A stretch of 64,000 nucleotides of DNA from an uncultured Oscillospiraceae bacterium (GCA_947626085.1 CANQQU010000001.1:1-64000), one strand, 5' to 3'; positions 15,481 to 25,119 are shown, counted from the first letter of the stretch. Notes: generated from the sequence alone by a model not told the origin. Program-made: numbers and translations.

Positions 15481-16908
15481 ATGAAAGACATCCAGGTATT
15501 CACCGCCTTGGACGCCAAGGTGAAGCCGGCGGAGAGGCTGGACATTCTCATTCTCTCCACGGAAGGCGCCGCCCAGATGAAGACCTACAGCGACCTGGAG
15601 ATCATCAAGGAAGCCTTCCCGGGGAAGAAGGTCGCCGCTATGGCGGACCGGCTTTTCAACCAGGACCACACCCTGGCCGACACCCTTATCCGGCGTGTCC
15701 GTATCGCGGGCATTGAGAGTCCGCAGAACGTGGGCGGTAAAGCCTCCACCATCACCATCAACCTCACGGAGAAGAGCACCGGCGAGGATCTCAAGGGCAG
15801 CACCAGCTATTACGCCAAGATCGGCGGCAAGGTGGTTGTACAGATCACCACCTCCGAGGAAGCCCCCTCCGACGCCCAGGGGCTCGCCAAGCTGTTCGAG
15901 GGCACCACCTTCACCGAGGACAACGTCAAATTCGACGCCAAGGTGGAGGGCGCCACCGTTACCTACACCAGCGCCACCCGGACCCCCATCTCCGGCTACA
16001 CCGAGGATATTGGGCTCTACAAGGACGCCGGCTGCATGGAAAGTATGGAGCTGACTGGGGCCACCGTGAGCGTCAGCTCCGGCACCGCAGACGTCACCAA
16101 GGCGGAGGCCCTTATCGCCGCACTGGACGAGTTGCGGGACCAGGACGACGACTTCTATTTCGTCCTGGCCGACGTTACGGACGAGGAGTGCGTCACGGCC
16201 CTGTGCAAGTGGGCCCAGGAAACCGAGCCGACGGAAGCCGCTCTGGGCGCCGGTGTCGAGGACCACCGCAAGATGTATATCGGCCAGATCGTCGGGAATA
16301 AGAGCTACGTCAACGCCTACGGCCGGTCCATCGTCATCTATGTGGACGACTTCTCCCAGTGGGCGGACGCCGCTTGGCTCGGCTGCGTCGGTCCCTTCTG
16401 GCCGGAAAGTGTGACGTGGAAGTGGAAGACCCCGGACGGCGTCTCCGTGGCCGATCTGCGCGACAGCGAGCGGGACACCCTGGAGGAAAACCGCGTCAAC
16501 TTTATGACGGCAGAGTATAAGCACGAATACATGAAGAACGGCATTTGCGGCGACGGCAACTTCATCGATAATGTGCTGGGAGCCGACTACATCACCTACC
16601 AGATGCGGGAAAACCTCTACGGGATTTTCCTTTCCAACCCGAAAATCGGCTATACCGACGCCGGATTCGCTGTCGTTGCCAGCGGAGTCTTCGCCGCTCT
16701 CAACAGGGCGGTTGACCTGCACATCATTGCCAGGGATCCGGAGGATGACACCGGCGTTTATACGGTCGTCATCCCCAAGAGGGCGGATGCTACCGACGAG
16801 CAGGCCCGCAACCGGCAAATGCCCGACATCGAGTGGGAGGCCCAGCTTGAAGGGGCCGTCCACAGTGCCAAGGTACGCGGTACTCTCCGCGTCACCCTCA
16901 ACACCTAA
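15481..16908 (+). CDS. Tail sheath protein (contractile tail)
   Basis: This 475-aa protein carries a sheath-type N-terminal domain and a central segment YYAKIGGKVVVQIT. Its C-terminal part (TKAEALIAALDELRDQDDDFYFVLADVTDEE, then MRENLYGIFLSNPKIGYTDAGF) resembles DUF3383/sheath families. ATG 15481, nine bases after AAAGGAG, is preferred over the overlapping GTG 15472. Its presence before a 137-aa tube protein identifies a myovirus-type tail. Confidence 0.78.
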   Translation: MKDIQVFTALDAKVKPAERLDILILSTEGAAQMKTYSDLEIIKEAFPGKKVAAMADRLFNQDHTLADTLIRRVRIAGIESPQNVGGKASTITINLTEKSTGEDLKGSTSYYAKIGGKVVVQITTSEEAPSDAQGLAKLFEGTTFTEDNVKFDAKVEGATVTYTSATRTPISGYTEDIGLYKDAGCMESMELTGATVSVSSGTADVTKAEALIAALDELRDQDDDFYFVLADVTDEECVTALCKWAQETEPTEAALGAGVEDHRKMYIGQIVGNKSYVNAYGRSIVIYVDDFSQWADAAWLGCVGPFWPESVTWKWKTPDGVSVADLRDSERDTLEENRVNFMTAEYKHEYMKNGICGDGNFIDNVLGADYITYQMRENLYGIFLSNPKIGYTDAGFAVVASGVFAALNRAVDLHIIARDPEDDTGVYTVVIPKRADATDEQARNRQMPDIEWEAQLEGAVHSAKVRGTLRVTLNT

Positions 16909-16925
16909 GAAGGAGGCAAAACCAC

Positions 16926-17339
16926 ATGGCTGATGGTATCGAAATCGCCAGCTACGACCCCAAAAAGGTCAACGTTATTTTGAACGGGAAGGCGATCACC
17001 GGCTTCGCGTCCGATGGCGTCATCACCGTTACCCGCAACGAAGACATCGTTACTACCCAGGTGGGCGCCAAGGGAGACGTGGCGTACAGTGAGAACGCCA
17101 ACGAAAGCGGGAACATCGCTCTCACCCTCATGGGGACGTCCTCGTCTTTGCCGTACCTCCGGCAGCTTGCCGTGAAGCGGGCCCCCGTCTCCGTCACCAT
17201 CACTGACGCCAATGACGTCGGAGCTGTCAACGTGGCGGAGGACCAGTGCCGTATCTTGAAGCCGCCCGACATTGCCCGGGCCAAGGAGGTCGGCACTGTC
17301 ACCATCAACATCTTTGTCCCGTCCCTTAACTACCGTTAA
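16926..17339 (+). CDS. Tail tube protein
   Basis: This 137-aa beta-rich protein begins MADGIEIASYDPKKVNVILNG and contains GFASDGVITVTRNEDIVTTQVGAKGDV. That matches the ~140-residue tube proteins that follow the sheath in contractile prophages. AGAAGGAGG precedes the ATG. It forms the inner tube through which DNA passes. Confidence 0.8.
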   Translation: MADGIEIASYDPKKVNVILNGKAITGFASDGVITVTRNEDIVTTQVGAKGDVAYSENANESGNIALTLMGTSSSLPYLRQLAVKRAPVSVTITDANDVGAVNVAEDQCRILKPPDIARAKEVGTVTINIFVPSLNYR

Positions 17340-17411
17340 GGGATGGGACGCGGTCATACTCATTGGCCGGAACGGCCAAAAAGTCTATCTGAAAAGGGGT
17401 ATCGAGAGTAT

Positions 17412-17678
17412 ATGTCTAAGACCAAGGATGTCACGATCAACAACATGAAGTTTACCTTGCAGAGCGTTTCGCCCACCTGGTACTACGATTTCAACGATGA
17501 ATGCGGAAATACCGGCGGCAAGCGGAAGTCCGCAAAGTACATGGACGGAATGTTCAAAAACTGCGTTACCTTCCCGCCGGAGGTCAAGGCGCAGGGCATG
17601 GCGTACTTCGATGAAAACGACGATCTTTCCACTGCGGAGAAGCTGATCGCCGCCATCGAGCAGTTTCTTCGCGGATGA
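17412..17678 (+). CDS. Tail assembly chaperone, short (G) product
   Basis: This 88-aa protein (SKTKDVTINNMKFTLQSVSPTWYYDFNDE) lies between tube and tape measure, where the tail chaperone pair always lies. ATG 17412 fits the family better than the track start 17343, which covers the intergenic leader. The frame stops at TGA 17676. A second frame, +1 relative to it, is open from 17647 across this stop, so a frameshift is expected to make a longer G-T protein. Confidence 0.75.
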   Translation: MSKTKDVTINNMKFTLQSVSPTWYYDFNDECGNTGGKRKSAKYMDGMFKNCVTFPPEVKAQGMAYFDENDDLSTAEKLIAAIEQFLRG

Positions 17679-17865
17679 ACAATCCATAGAGGCGGCGCAC
17701 CGGCGAGCCAAGGCCAAAAAAGAATTTTGGTGTATGGTTTGGTCCGGTAACGGCGTCACCTACACCGAGCTCATGCAGATGGACTTTGCGGAGTACCGGG
17801 AGTGCGTAGAGGCAAAGATCCTCTGGCATACCGAGTGGAAGCCAAAGCCCCATAATGGCAGATAA
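17647..17865 (+). CDS. Tail chaperone T-extension in the +1 frame (probable programmed frameshift)
   Basis: The frame is open for 72 codons and encodes EAAHRRAKAKKEFWCMVWSGNGVTYTELMQMDFAEYRECVEAKI, a typical chaperone T domain. No ribosome site precedes it; the only internal ATG is at 17734. It overlaps the G frame from 17647 to 17678. TTT-C and CTT-C at 17664-17670 are plausible +1 slip positions, which is equivalent to the -2 shift described for Mu. A single-base sequence error is the alternative. Confidence 0.65.
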   Translation, partial: SPPSSSFFADEQSIEAAHRRAKAKKEFWCMVWSGNGVTYTELMQMDFAEYRECVEAKILWHTEWKPKPHNGR

Positions 17866-17878
17866 ACCAATAATGACA

Positions 17879-17907
17879 GCAGCCGTCCATCTGGGCGGCT
17901 GTTTTTC
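17879..17907 (+). terminator. Terminator-like hairpin before the tape measure gene
   Basis: CAGCCG and CGGCTG flank ten bases and are followed by TTTTT. It lies between the tail chaperone and tape measure genes and could partially attenuate transcription of the long tape gene. Confidence 0.45.
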
Positions 17908-17926
17908 GTGATGGGAGGTGAAACAG

Positions 17927-20443
17927 GTGGATGACGCAAGAAAGATGCAATACGGTGTCGAGTTCGATACTGGAGAGGCAAATGGCGGTATAGATGCGCT
18001 GATCCAAAAGGTAGATGACCTTGAAAAGCGCCTCGGTGCGGTCGAGATGGGCGCCCAGCAAATCGGCGCCAGCGCCGTTTCCGCCTGCCAGACCGCGCAA
18101 GGGGCTGTTGAGCAATTCACCGGAGCAGTAAGCGAGGCCGCCGACGGCCTGGACGACGCTGGCGGAGACGCCGACGAATTCCGGGCCAAAATCCGCCAAG
18201 CGGCAGAGGAGGCAGAAGACCTCGGGAGTGCCTTTCGGACCACCATGGCCGACGGTCTGGAGGCCGGCCAGAGCATCACCAAGAGCTTCGGGACCGGGGT
18301 CACCGGGGCACTGGATTTCTCGAAAAACAAGTTCAAGGGCTTCATCACGGACACGGTGAACGGCGCCAAGAAAATCGGGACCGCCCTTGCCCATCCGATC
18401 CAGACCATCCGAACGAACCTTGTAAAGGCCCTCCGACGGGCAAGAGAATCGGAGGACGATGTTGGCGACGGCGCGGAGGATGCGGAAAAGGGCCTCAACG
18501 ATATGGGAGAGGCTGGCGAGAATGCCGGGAACGGCATCAAGGGCGCCATTTCCGGCGCCGTCGGCGCGATCGCTAAGTTTGAGATCGTTAAAGAGGCCAT
18601 CAAACAGGGGATCGAGCTGCTGAAGGATTTCGGGGCCAGCGCCATTGAAGCGTTTTCCGCCACCGAGAATACCTCGGCCAAGTTTGACCGGACCTTTTCC
18701 GACGATGCGGCCGCCTGGGTGGATGATTTCTCCGACGCGGTAAACCGCAGCGTCTCCGAGGTGCAGGGCTTCATGGTACAAAACCAAGCCATGTATCGAA
18801 ATATGGGCATGACCGCAGATGCGGCGGAGGAGCTGTCCGAGATCACAACTTCCCTTGGATATGATTTCGGGAACGCTTTCAGCATGGATGATGCGGATGC
18901 GGCGGCCTTGATCCAGAGCGCCATCCAGGGAGACACGGACGCCCTTTCCGAGTATGGAATCGTCCTAGATGAAGCGGCTCTCAAGAACAGCGCGGCGGCC
19001 ATGGGGCTTGGAGAAAACATCGACGAGCTGGATGATGCGGCGGCGGCCCAGGTGCGGCTGAACGCTATCCTCGAGCAAAGCGAGGACATCCAGCAGGCGG
19101 CCATCAACAAAACCGGCGGCCTGGTGAACAGCACCAAATCCCTAAACGGGGTATGGAACGGCTTCTTATCGGATGCCGGCGCGAAATTTTCTCCGATGCT
19201 GGAAGACCTATTCGGCACGATCATGGGCGACTGGCCAACGATTGAGCCGATGCTGATGTCCTTTGTAGGGGTCCTCAGCGACGGGCTTTCAGAGGCAATG
19301 CCCGTGGTCATGGAGCTGGGTCAAAACCTGCTGCCTGTCCTGATAAGTGTCCTGGGAACCCTGTTCCAGGCAGCCACCCCCCTGATCTCCGTATTTAGTT
19401 CGCTGGCAGCGACAGCCCTTCCGCCTCTTGCCGACATTCTGGGAATGCTGGGAACATCTCTGCTGCCTCCCATCGTTGAGATCCTCTCAACTCTGAACAC
19501 GTCTATCATTCAACCGCTGATGCCAGTCCTTCAAGGTATAGCCCAGGCCCTCTTGCCGCCTATCGCGCAGCTCTTGGGCGTCATTTCGCCAATCTTGGAG
19601 CTGATTTCGCCGGTTTTAGGGGTCATTGGCGACGCCCTGGGAATAATCGCCGATTTCCTTGGCAAGACGATAGGGTGGCTTGCAGATGGGGCAGGGAAAG
19701 TGGTGGACTTTTTCAGCGGCCTATTCGGCGGAGCCCAAGAAAGTGCCGGAGCGGTCGAGGGATTGACCGGCGCTGTGAACGACCTGGACGGTGCTGCAGG
19801 GCAGAAGACCTCTCTGGCGGTCGATACATCGACATACACAAAGGATGTATCGACAGCTTCTCAGGGAGCCACCGAGGCCATCAGCGAGGCGTCTGCGGCG
19901 GCAAAAGAGATCTCCGACGCCAACTATATGAAAATGGCGAATGATGCGGAGACAGCCTATGCCCGTATGACGCTTGATGCGGAAGACGCTTGGGAGAGAA
20001 TGACGGCAGCAGCGTCGGACGGAGCCACGAATATCGTCGCGCAGTTCCAACGCATTGCCTCGGCCGCCCAGAGCGTCAGCGGGGCCGATATTAGTGTTAC
20101 CGGCGTCAACGTACCAGGCAACGCGGAAGGCACTAACGACTGGGAAGGTGGCTGGACCAGAATGAACGAGGAGGGCGGCGAGCTCGCTTACCTTCCTTCC
20201 GGCACCGCCATTATCCCGGCCGACAAGACCGACGAGATCATAAACAACAGTACCACCAGCAGCGAGTATGTGGACAGCTCCACCTTTGCCCCGCAGATCA
20301 GTATCTCCATCGGAGAAGGCGGCGCCCAGGCAGACCCCGACGGCATCGCCCAGAAGGTCCAAGAGATGATGGAAAAATTCTGGCGGGAGAAGAAGGAGGA
20401 GGAATACCACAGACGCGCCATGCAGGGCGCCTATGCGAGATAG
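17927..20443 (+). CDS. Tail tape measure protein
   Basis: This 838-aa protein is mostly alpha-helical and Ala/Gln/Asp-rich. It has a central hydrophobic block (~430-590, including SVLGTLFQAATPLISVFSSLAATALPPL) with several membrane-like segments, and it ends in a charged helix. GTG 17927 is preferred over 17918 because GGGAGG occupies the latter. By the usual rule of about 0.15 nm per residue, the tail would be roughly 125 nm. The C-terminal part has a GTNDWEGGWTRMNEEGGELAYLPSGT motif common in these proteins. Confidence 0.9.
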   Translation: MDDARKMQYGVEFDTGEANGGIDALIQKVDDLEKRLGAVEMGAQQIGASAVSACQTAQGAVEQFTGAVSEAADGLDDAGGDADEFRAKIRQAAEEAEDLGSAFRTTMADGLEAGQSITKSFGTGVTGALDFSKNKFKGFITDTVNGAKKIGTALAHPIQTIRTNLVKALRRARESEDDVGDGAEDAEKGLNDMGEAGENAGNGIKGAISGAVGAIAKFEIVKEAIKQGIELLKDFGASAIEAFSATENTSAKFDRTFSDDAAAWVDDFSDAVNRSVSEVQGFMVQNQAMYRNMGMTADAAEELSEITTSLGYDFGNAFSMDDADAAALIQSAIQGDTDALSEYGIVLDEAALKNSAAAMGLGENIDELDDAAAAQVRLNAILEQSEDIQQAAINKTGGLVNSTKSLNGVWNGFLSDAGAKFSPMLEDLFGTIMGDWPTIEPMLMSFVGVLSDGLSEAMPVVMELGQNLLPVLISVLGTLFQAATPLISVFSSLAATALPPLADILGMLGTSLLPPIVEILSTLNTSIIQPLMPVLQGIAQALLPPIAQLLGVISPILELISPVLGVIGDALGIIADFLGKTIGWLADGAGKVVDFFSGLFGGAQESAGAVEGLTGAVNDLDGAAGQKTSLAVDTSTYTKDVSTASQGATEAISEASAAAKEISDANYMKMANDAETAYARMTLDAEDAWERMTAAASDGATNIVAQFQRIASAAQSVSGADISVTGVNVPGNAEGTNDWEGGWTRMNEEGGELAYLPSGTAIIPADKTDEIINNSTTSSEYVDSSTFAPQISISIGEGGAQADPDGIAQKVQEMMEKFWREKKEEEYHRRAMQGAYAR

Positions 20444-20454
20444 GAGGGACAGCT

Positions 20455-21054
20455 ATGGCGTACACCCTCACCGGCGAGAAGTGCGGCACCGTCCGCCTCG
20501 ACGCCACCACGACCGGCGTTGTCATCACCGAGAGCGTCCAGCGGAGCAGCAAGGTCACTTCCAACCCGGTAGAGACCGGGGCGGACATTAACGACCATGT
20601 TGTGAATGACCCCGTCAAGTTTACCATCACCGGCGTAACCATCAAGGGGGACGGCCAAGCGGCCGTCCTCCGCCGTATGTGGCAGGAGAAGGACGTGCTC
20701 ACCTATATTGGCCGGAACCGGATCGATAGCTGCGTCATTACCAGCTACAAGGCGGACAGCAGCGCGAAGAACATGGACGGCAGCAGCTTCACCATCAGCC
20801 TCCAGGTCGTGAATCGGGCGTCCTCCGCCTATGTCGAGATCGGGGAACAGTTGATGAGTGTCCAGGATGCCGATGCATCAAAGACAGTCAGTGCATCCCA
20901 GACGAAGGCGACCAGCGCCGACGGTCTGCGGACTACGGTATCGGCGACCATCTCCAGCAGCGCCTACGCAAACTATGTAAAAAGCTATGGAAGCAAGGCG
21001 GCCAGCAGTCCAGGCCCTTCAGATCGGAAGGTGGTCGCCTTTAGCGCAGCGTGA
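20455..21054 (+). CDS. Baseplate protein with Dit-like N-terminal fold
   Basis: This 199-aa protein has a beta-rich N-terminal domain (VVITESVQRSSKVTSNPVETGADINDHVV, then PVKFTITGVTI). That pattern is usual in Dit-like/tail-tip proteins that attach the baseplate to the tube. The C-terminal ~70 residues are Ser/Ala/Thr-rich and probably flexible. It follows the tape measure directly. Confidence 0.65.
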   Translation: MAYTLTGEKCGTVRLDATTTGVVITESVQRSSKVTSNPVETGADINDHVVNDPVKFTITGVTIKGDGQAAVLRRMWQEKDVLTYIGRNRIDSCVITSYKADSSAKNMDGSSFTISLQVVNRASSAYVEIGEQLMSVQDADASKTVSASQTKATSADGLRTTVSATISSSAYANYVKSYGSKAASSPGPSDRKVVAFSAA

Positions 21055-21065
21055 GGAGGGACGGA

Positions 21066-21428
21066 ATGGAAGGACTGAAACTCATAGACCTTGGGAATGA
21101 AGTTTCCTATATCGAGATCGATACCTCCAAGGTCCCCTATCAATTTTCTGTCAAGCTGGACGACAGGACGTTTACATTCTGCATCCGATACAACGAAACC
21201 GGCGGTTTTTTCACGGCGGATCTCTCCGTTACCAGCACCGGGGAAATGCTGGTTTACGGCGATATCATCCGCTATGGCCGACCGATGTTCGGAAGCGTGG
21301 AGGATGAACGGTTTCCCATTCCGGTGATCATCCCGCTTTGCCTCACAGGGGACAGAATTTCCGAGGTCACCTTTGAGAACTTTGGGAAGGAAGTCAAGCT
21401 ATACCTATACGAGAGGGTGACGGCATGA
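21066..21428 (+). CDS. Baseplate plug-like protein
   Basis: This 120-aa protein is beta-rich (QFSVKLDDRTFTFCIRYNETGGFFTADL). Its GDIIRYGRPMFG segment is typical of small baseplate proteins between Dit-like and hub proteins. ATG 21066 follows GAGGAGGG; the track start is an upstream GTG inside that site. It overlaps the hub gene by ATGA. Confidence 0.6.
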   Translation: MEGLKLIDLGNEVSYIEIDTSKVPYQFSVKLDDRTFTFCIRYNETGGFFTADLSVTSTGEMLVYGDIIRYGRPMFGSVEDERFPIPVIIPLCLTGDRISEVTFENFGKEVKLYLYERVTA

Positions 21429-22264
21429 AGTTTTGGAAAAGAGCGGCCACTCTCCAGATAGGCCCCAAGCGTTTCGACCTCTCGCAGCTTTACTTCACCT
21501 TTGAAGTCCCATTCGCGGACAGCGAGGAGCTGGGGACTGCCAAGGTTGTCGCCCATAACCTTTCAGCGGCCACTAGGAACAGCATCAAGAAGGGGAACGT
21601 CCTCATCCTAAATGCCGGTTATGAGGGGGATCTGGGCGCGATCTTTTCCGGCAAGATCTCCCGGGCGGCCAGCAAGAAGGATGGTACCGAATGGGTGACG
21701 ACCATTGAAGCGGCGGAAGCCCTGGAGGAATGGCTCACCAAGGAGGTCAATAAAACCTACGTCGCCGGCAGCAAGGCCAGCGCCATCATTCGGGACCTGC
21801 TGAACCTTTTCGGACTGGAGGTCGGGACAATGGAGCTGGCGGTGGATAAGGAGTACCCTCGGGGGAAGGTCTGCCAGGGAAAGGTGAAGGACGTTCTGAC
21901 CGAGATCGTCACCCTGGACTGCAAGAGCCGCTTCCTGATACGGAACGGGACCGTCACCATCAATGACCCCTCCAAGGGCCAGAATATGGGCTACCTGCTG
22001 TCCGAGGCAACCGGGCTTCTCCGGGCGACCGAGGAGGTAGAGAACACCGAGACCACCAAAAACCAGACCACCATCGATACCGGGGCGGAGCCGGAGGAGA
22101 TCACCTACAAGCGGAAGTGCCTCTTGAATTACCACCTGGGGCCGGCGGATCTAATCAAGATCACCAGCAGCACCCTTAACGGCCGGTACCTGATAAAGGC
22201 CGGCCGGCACATTGGAAATCCCAGCGGGGATTGGCTGACAGAGATCGAGGTGAAGCCGGCATGA
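21425..22264 (+). CDS. Baseplate hub protein (gpD/gp27-like)
   Basis: This 279-aa protein starts in ATGA overlap. It contains AYVAGSKASAIIRDLLNLFGL-type features (here TYVAGSKASAIIRDLL) and a conserved DCKSRFLIRNGTVTI segment, as in late-control D family hubs. The end, ITSSTLNGRYLIKAGRHIG, is also typical. It forms the trimeric hub onto which the spike binds. Confidence 0.75.
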   Translation: MKFWKRAATLQIGPKRFDLSQLYFTFEVPFADSEELGTAKVVAHNLSAATRNSIKKGNVLILNAGYEGDLGAIFSGKISRAASKKDGTEWVTTIEAAEALEEWLTKEVNKTYVAGSKASAIIRDLLNLFGLEVGTMELAVDKEYPRGKVCQGKVKDVLTEIVTLDCKSRFLIRNGTVTINDPSKGQNMGYLLSEATGLLRATEEVENTETTKNQTTIDTGAEPEEITYKRKCLLNYHLGPADLIKITSSTLNGRYLIKAGRHIGNPSGDWLTEIEVKPA

Positions 22265-22845
22265 GCAGAGAATACGAGGTTGAAAATCAGGAGCGCAGGA
22301 GCCTTGCCGAGGGGATCCATGTCGGGGCGCTCTGCCGGGTGGAAAACTTTGACCCGGAGGCCATGACGGTGGATGTCCAGCCCCTATCCAAAGTGCTGGA
22401 TGCGGGAATGTATCGGACGCCTCCGCAGGTTCTCGGCGTCCCTGTGGCCCTGATCCGGGGAGGCGGCTTTGTGCTCCGCCCCTGGTATGCCAAGGGGGAC
22501 GTTGGGGTACTGCTCTACATTGACCACGACATCGACCGCATCGCGGAGGCCGGCCAGGAATGCCAGCCAAACACCGAACGAAACCACAGCGGAGATGACG
22601 CCATCTTTGTCGGCGCCTTCGTCCCAGCCAGCAATAAGCTATCTGGGCTGCCGGAGGAGGCGCTGGTCATGGCGACAGACGGTGGGAGCGTCTACATTGC
22701 CGTCAAAAAGGACGGGATCGAGGTGCAGGGCGATGTAAAGATCATGGGGAACGTGGAGGTCACAGGTGACGTCACAGCCCAGGGAAAGAGCCTTGCGACA
22801 CATACCCACAGCGGCCCGGACGGAAGTACGGGCGGACCTCTTTAA
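22261..22845 (+). CDS. Baseplate spike (gp138/gpV-like)
   Basis: This 194-aa protein starts in ATGA overlap with the hub. The N-terminal OB-fold region (EGIHVGALCRVENFDPEAMTVDVQPL, then GDVGVLLYIDHDID) matches Gp138-like spikes. It ends in a short strand repeat and a histidine-bearing tip (ATHTHSGPDGSTGGP), as metal-binding spike tips often do. It punctures the envelope when the sheath contracts. Confidence 0.75.
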   Translation: MSREYEVENQERRSLAEGIHVGALCRVENFDPEAMTVDVQPLSKVLDAGMYRTPPQVLGVPVALIRGGGFVLRPWYAKGDVGVLLYIDHDIDRIAEAGQECQPNTERNHSGDDAIFVGAFVPASNKLSGLPEEALVMATDGGSVYIAVKKDGIEVQGDVKIMGNVEVTGDVTAQGKSLATHTHSGPDGSTGGPL

Positions 22846-22857
22846 GGGGGAAATGCT

Positions 22858-23232
22858 ATGCCAAAGATTACAGTCCTTGCGCTGGACCCAGAGACCCGGG
22901 ATCTCTGTTTTGATGAGACCGGCGTCATGGAGACATTGGAGGATGGCCAGGCCATCGCCCAGAATATCCGAAACAACCTATACACCTGGAAAGGGGAGTT
23001 TCCCCTCAACACCGACCACGGGACAGCTTGGCAGCGGGTGGTGGGGAAGCCTCTCAGTGAAGCGACTGATGAGGCCGACGATGTTCTCCGGCAATCCATC
23101 TTCCAGGAGCCCTATGTGCGAGAAATATCCTCACTTACCCCGCAACTCGAAGGCCGCAGCCTTGGCGCGGATTTTTCCGGGACCCTATACGACGGTTCAA
23201 CAATCAGGTTGGAGGTGAAGACCAATGAATGA
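22858..23232 (+). CDS. Baseplate wedge protein gp25/XkdS-like
   Basis: This 124-aa protein has QAIAQNIRNNLYTWKGEFPLNTDHG. The TWKGE-type motif and the length match the gp25-like family that primes sheath assembly. GGGGGAAATGCT lies before the ATG. Its end overlaps the J gene by eight bases. Confidence 0.78.
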   Translation: MPKITVLALDPETRDLCFDETGVMETLEDGQAIAQNIRNNLYTWKGEFPLNTDHGTAWQRVVGKPLSEATDEADDVLRQSIFQEPYVREISSLTPQLEGRSLGADFSGTLYDGSTIRLEVKTNE

Positions 23233-24409
23233 ATACGGCTGGGGGTTGACCTCCCTAGGCTTCCGACGGCCAACTTATACGGAGCTCCTGGACGCTTTGG
23301 AATACAAAGCCCGGGAGCTTTTTGGCGCTACGGCAAACCTTACGGTGCGGAGCCCCTTGGGGCTTTTCCTCCGTATCTACGCCTGGATGCTCAATATCCT
23401 GTTCTCCGTCCTGGAGGATGTATATAACAGCCGATTCGTTGACACTTCGGTTGGGGCCTCGCTGCTCAACCTCGGGCGGGCTATTGGCCTTCGGGTATTG
23501 AGCGCCCAGAAGGCCACCGGCTACCTCACCGTCACCGGCCCGGGCGGAACAGTCATCCCGGAGGGGTGGCTCGCGGAGACAGCGGCCGGCATCCAGTTTT
23601 TTGCAGTTGTGGAGACCGTGATAGGGCCGGAAGGGAAAGCTTCCGTCCCCGCCCGGTGCGTGGAGACGGGGCCGACCGGAAACGTGGCCGCCGGTACGAT
23701 CACCACGGTTACAAACCCGGGAGCCGTTGCGGGCATTACCGGTGTGACCAATGAAAAAGCCTTTACAGGAGGGCGGGAACGGGAGACCGACGAGGAATTT
23801 CGGGATCGGTATTATGCCTCCGTGGACTATGCCGGGGGCGTCAATGTGGACGCGATCCGAGCGGCACTCCTCCAGAGAGTGGAAGGCATCATGGAGGCCA
23901 AGGTGTTTGAAAACGACACCGACGAGACCGACAGTTTCGGCCTTCCGCCCCACAGTATCGAGGCCATTGCCTACGGAGGACTGGATTCCGATATCGCCCA
24001 GGTGATTTATGCCGAGCTGAGCGGCGGCATCCAGACATATGGGCAGCAGGTTGTCCAGGTGATCACCGCCAGCGGAGGGACAAAGGCGATCCGCTTTAAT
24101 CGTCCCATCCCAGTCCAGGTGTTTGTTACGGTCAGCGACCTTGTCACAAACGGAGATTTTCCCCATGACGGCAAGGAGCAAATCAAACAGGCGATCGTCG
24201 CTTACATTGGCGACCGGGAAAGCGGAGGCGTTGGGATTGGAGAGACCCTATATCACCAGCGGCTCCCGGCGGTCATTTACACCGTCCCCGGCGTCCTCGA
24301 CTTTACCGTGAAGCTGGGGACAACCCAGGAGGAGCAGGAGGAACAGAACATCCCCGTTGACAGCCGCTCCAAGGTCGTCACAGCAGAGGGGCAGGTGGTT
24401 GTGGAGTGA
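23225..24409 (+). CDS. Baseplate J-like protein
   Basis: This 394-aa protein starts with a helical region and contains the J-family stretch VDTSVGASLLNLGRAIGL. VRSPLGLFLRIYAWMLNILF precedes it, followed by the TDEEFRDRYYASVDYAGGVNVDAIRAAL block typical of gpJ wedge proteins. The C-terminal part has VAYIGDRESGGVGIGETLYHQRL-like features. It forms the periphery of the baseplate. Confidence 0.87.
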   Translation: MNEYGWGLTSLGFRRPTYTELLDALEYKARELFGATANLTVRSPLGLFLRIYAWMLNILFSVLEDVYNSRFVDTSVGASLLNLGRAIGLRVLSAQKATGYLTVTGPGGTVIPEGWLAETAAGIQFFAVVETVIGPEGKASVPARCVETGPTGNVAAGTITTVTNPGAVAGITGVTNEKAFTGGRERETDEEFRDRYYASVDYAGGVNVDAIRAALLQRVEGIMEAKVFENDTDETDSFGLPPHSIEAIAYGGLDSDIAQVIYAELSGGIQTYGQQVVQVITASGGTKAIRFNRPIPVQVFVTVSDLVTNGDFPHDGKEQIKQAIVAYIGDRESGGVGIGETLYHQRLPAVIYTVPGVLDFTVKLGTTQEEQEEQNIPVDSRSKVVTAEGQVVVE

Positions 24410-25119
24410 ATTACCTTGTCGAGATGCTGACCCTCCTGACGGGCGCCTATAATCGAGGCGACTTGCAGAACGTCAAGAATGGACGCAGTCTTACCACCAA
24501 CATCGGGAAGCTGTTTTCCCTGATCGCGGACGGATTCGCGCTTGTGCAGGAAAACGCGGAACGGGTCCGCCTCTGGGACAACCTGGACAATGCGGAAGGG
24601 ACAGTCCTAGACCGGTATGGCGCCAATTTTGGCGTTGACAGGGGGGCAGCCGGAGATGCACTCTATCGGATCATGATCCGCGTGAAGATGATTGCGCAAT
24701 TATCTGGTGGGGATGATGATACCATTATTCGGGCGTCTGCGGAGCTTTTGGGTGTAGAGTATTCTGACATTGGGCTTGAGGATGTGTTTCCCGCCAAGAA
24801 AGCGCTCTATGTGGACCAGGAGCTGCTGTCCGATGAGCGTTTAGAACTAATCGATCAGATCGCGGCGGCGATAAAACGCATTCTGGCGGCTGGAATTGGA
24901 CTGCGGCTGTACTTGCGGGTATATCACAGTTACCGGCAGGAGATCCTTATTGGCTTTGGCGGCGCTGTTGGGACACACAATACCTGCCCGCCCTGCGATG
25001 TAGACCGGGACGATACCTTTGAGGTCCCTGTATCGTATGGGGCTTATATCAGGGCCAATCATATGCCGGCGGCCACCGCAATGTCTCGCACACACATTAC
25101 AGCCAAATTGATCTCATAA
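24406..25119 (+). CDS. Baseplate protein I-like (DUF2612-type)
   Basis: This 237-aa protein starts at GTG in a four-base overlap with J. The N-terminal NGRSLTTNIGKLFSLIADGFALVQENAERVRLW and the VLDRYGANFGVDRGAAGDALYRIMIRVKM block are the DUF2612/gpI pattern. The C-terminal 60 residues are beta-like and include a CPPC motif. It links the wedge to the fibres encoded next. Confidence 0.72.
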   Translation: MNYLVEMLTLLTGAYNRGDLQNVKNGRSLTTNIGKLFSLIADGFALVQENAERVRLWDNLDNAEGTVLDRYGANFGVDRGAAGDALYRIMIRVKMIAQLSGGDDDTIIRASAELLGVEYSDIGLEDVFPAKKALYVDQELLSDERLELIDQIAAAIKRILAAGIGLRLYLRVYHSYRQEILIGFGGAVGTHNTCPPCDVDRDDTFEVPVSYGAYIRANHMPAATAMSRTHITAKLIS

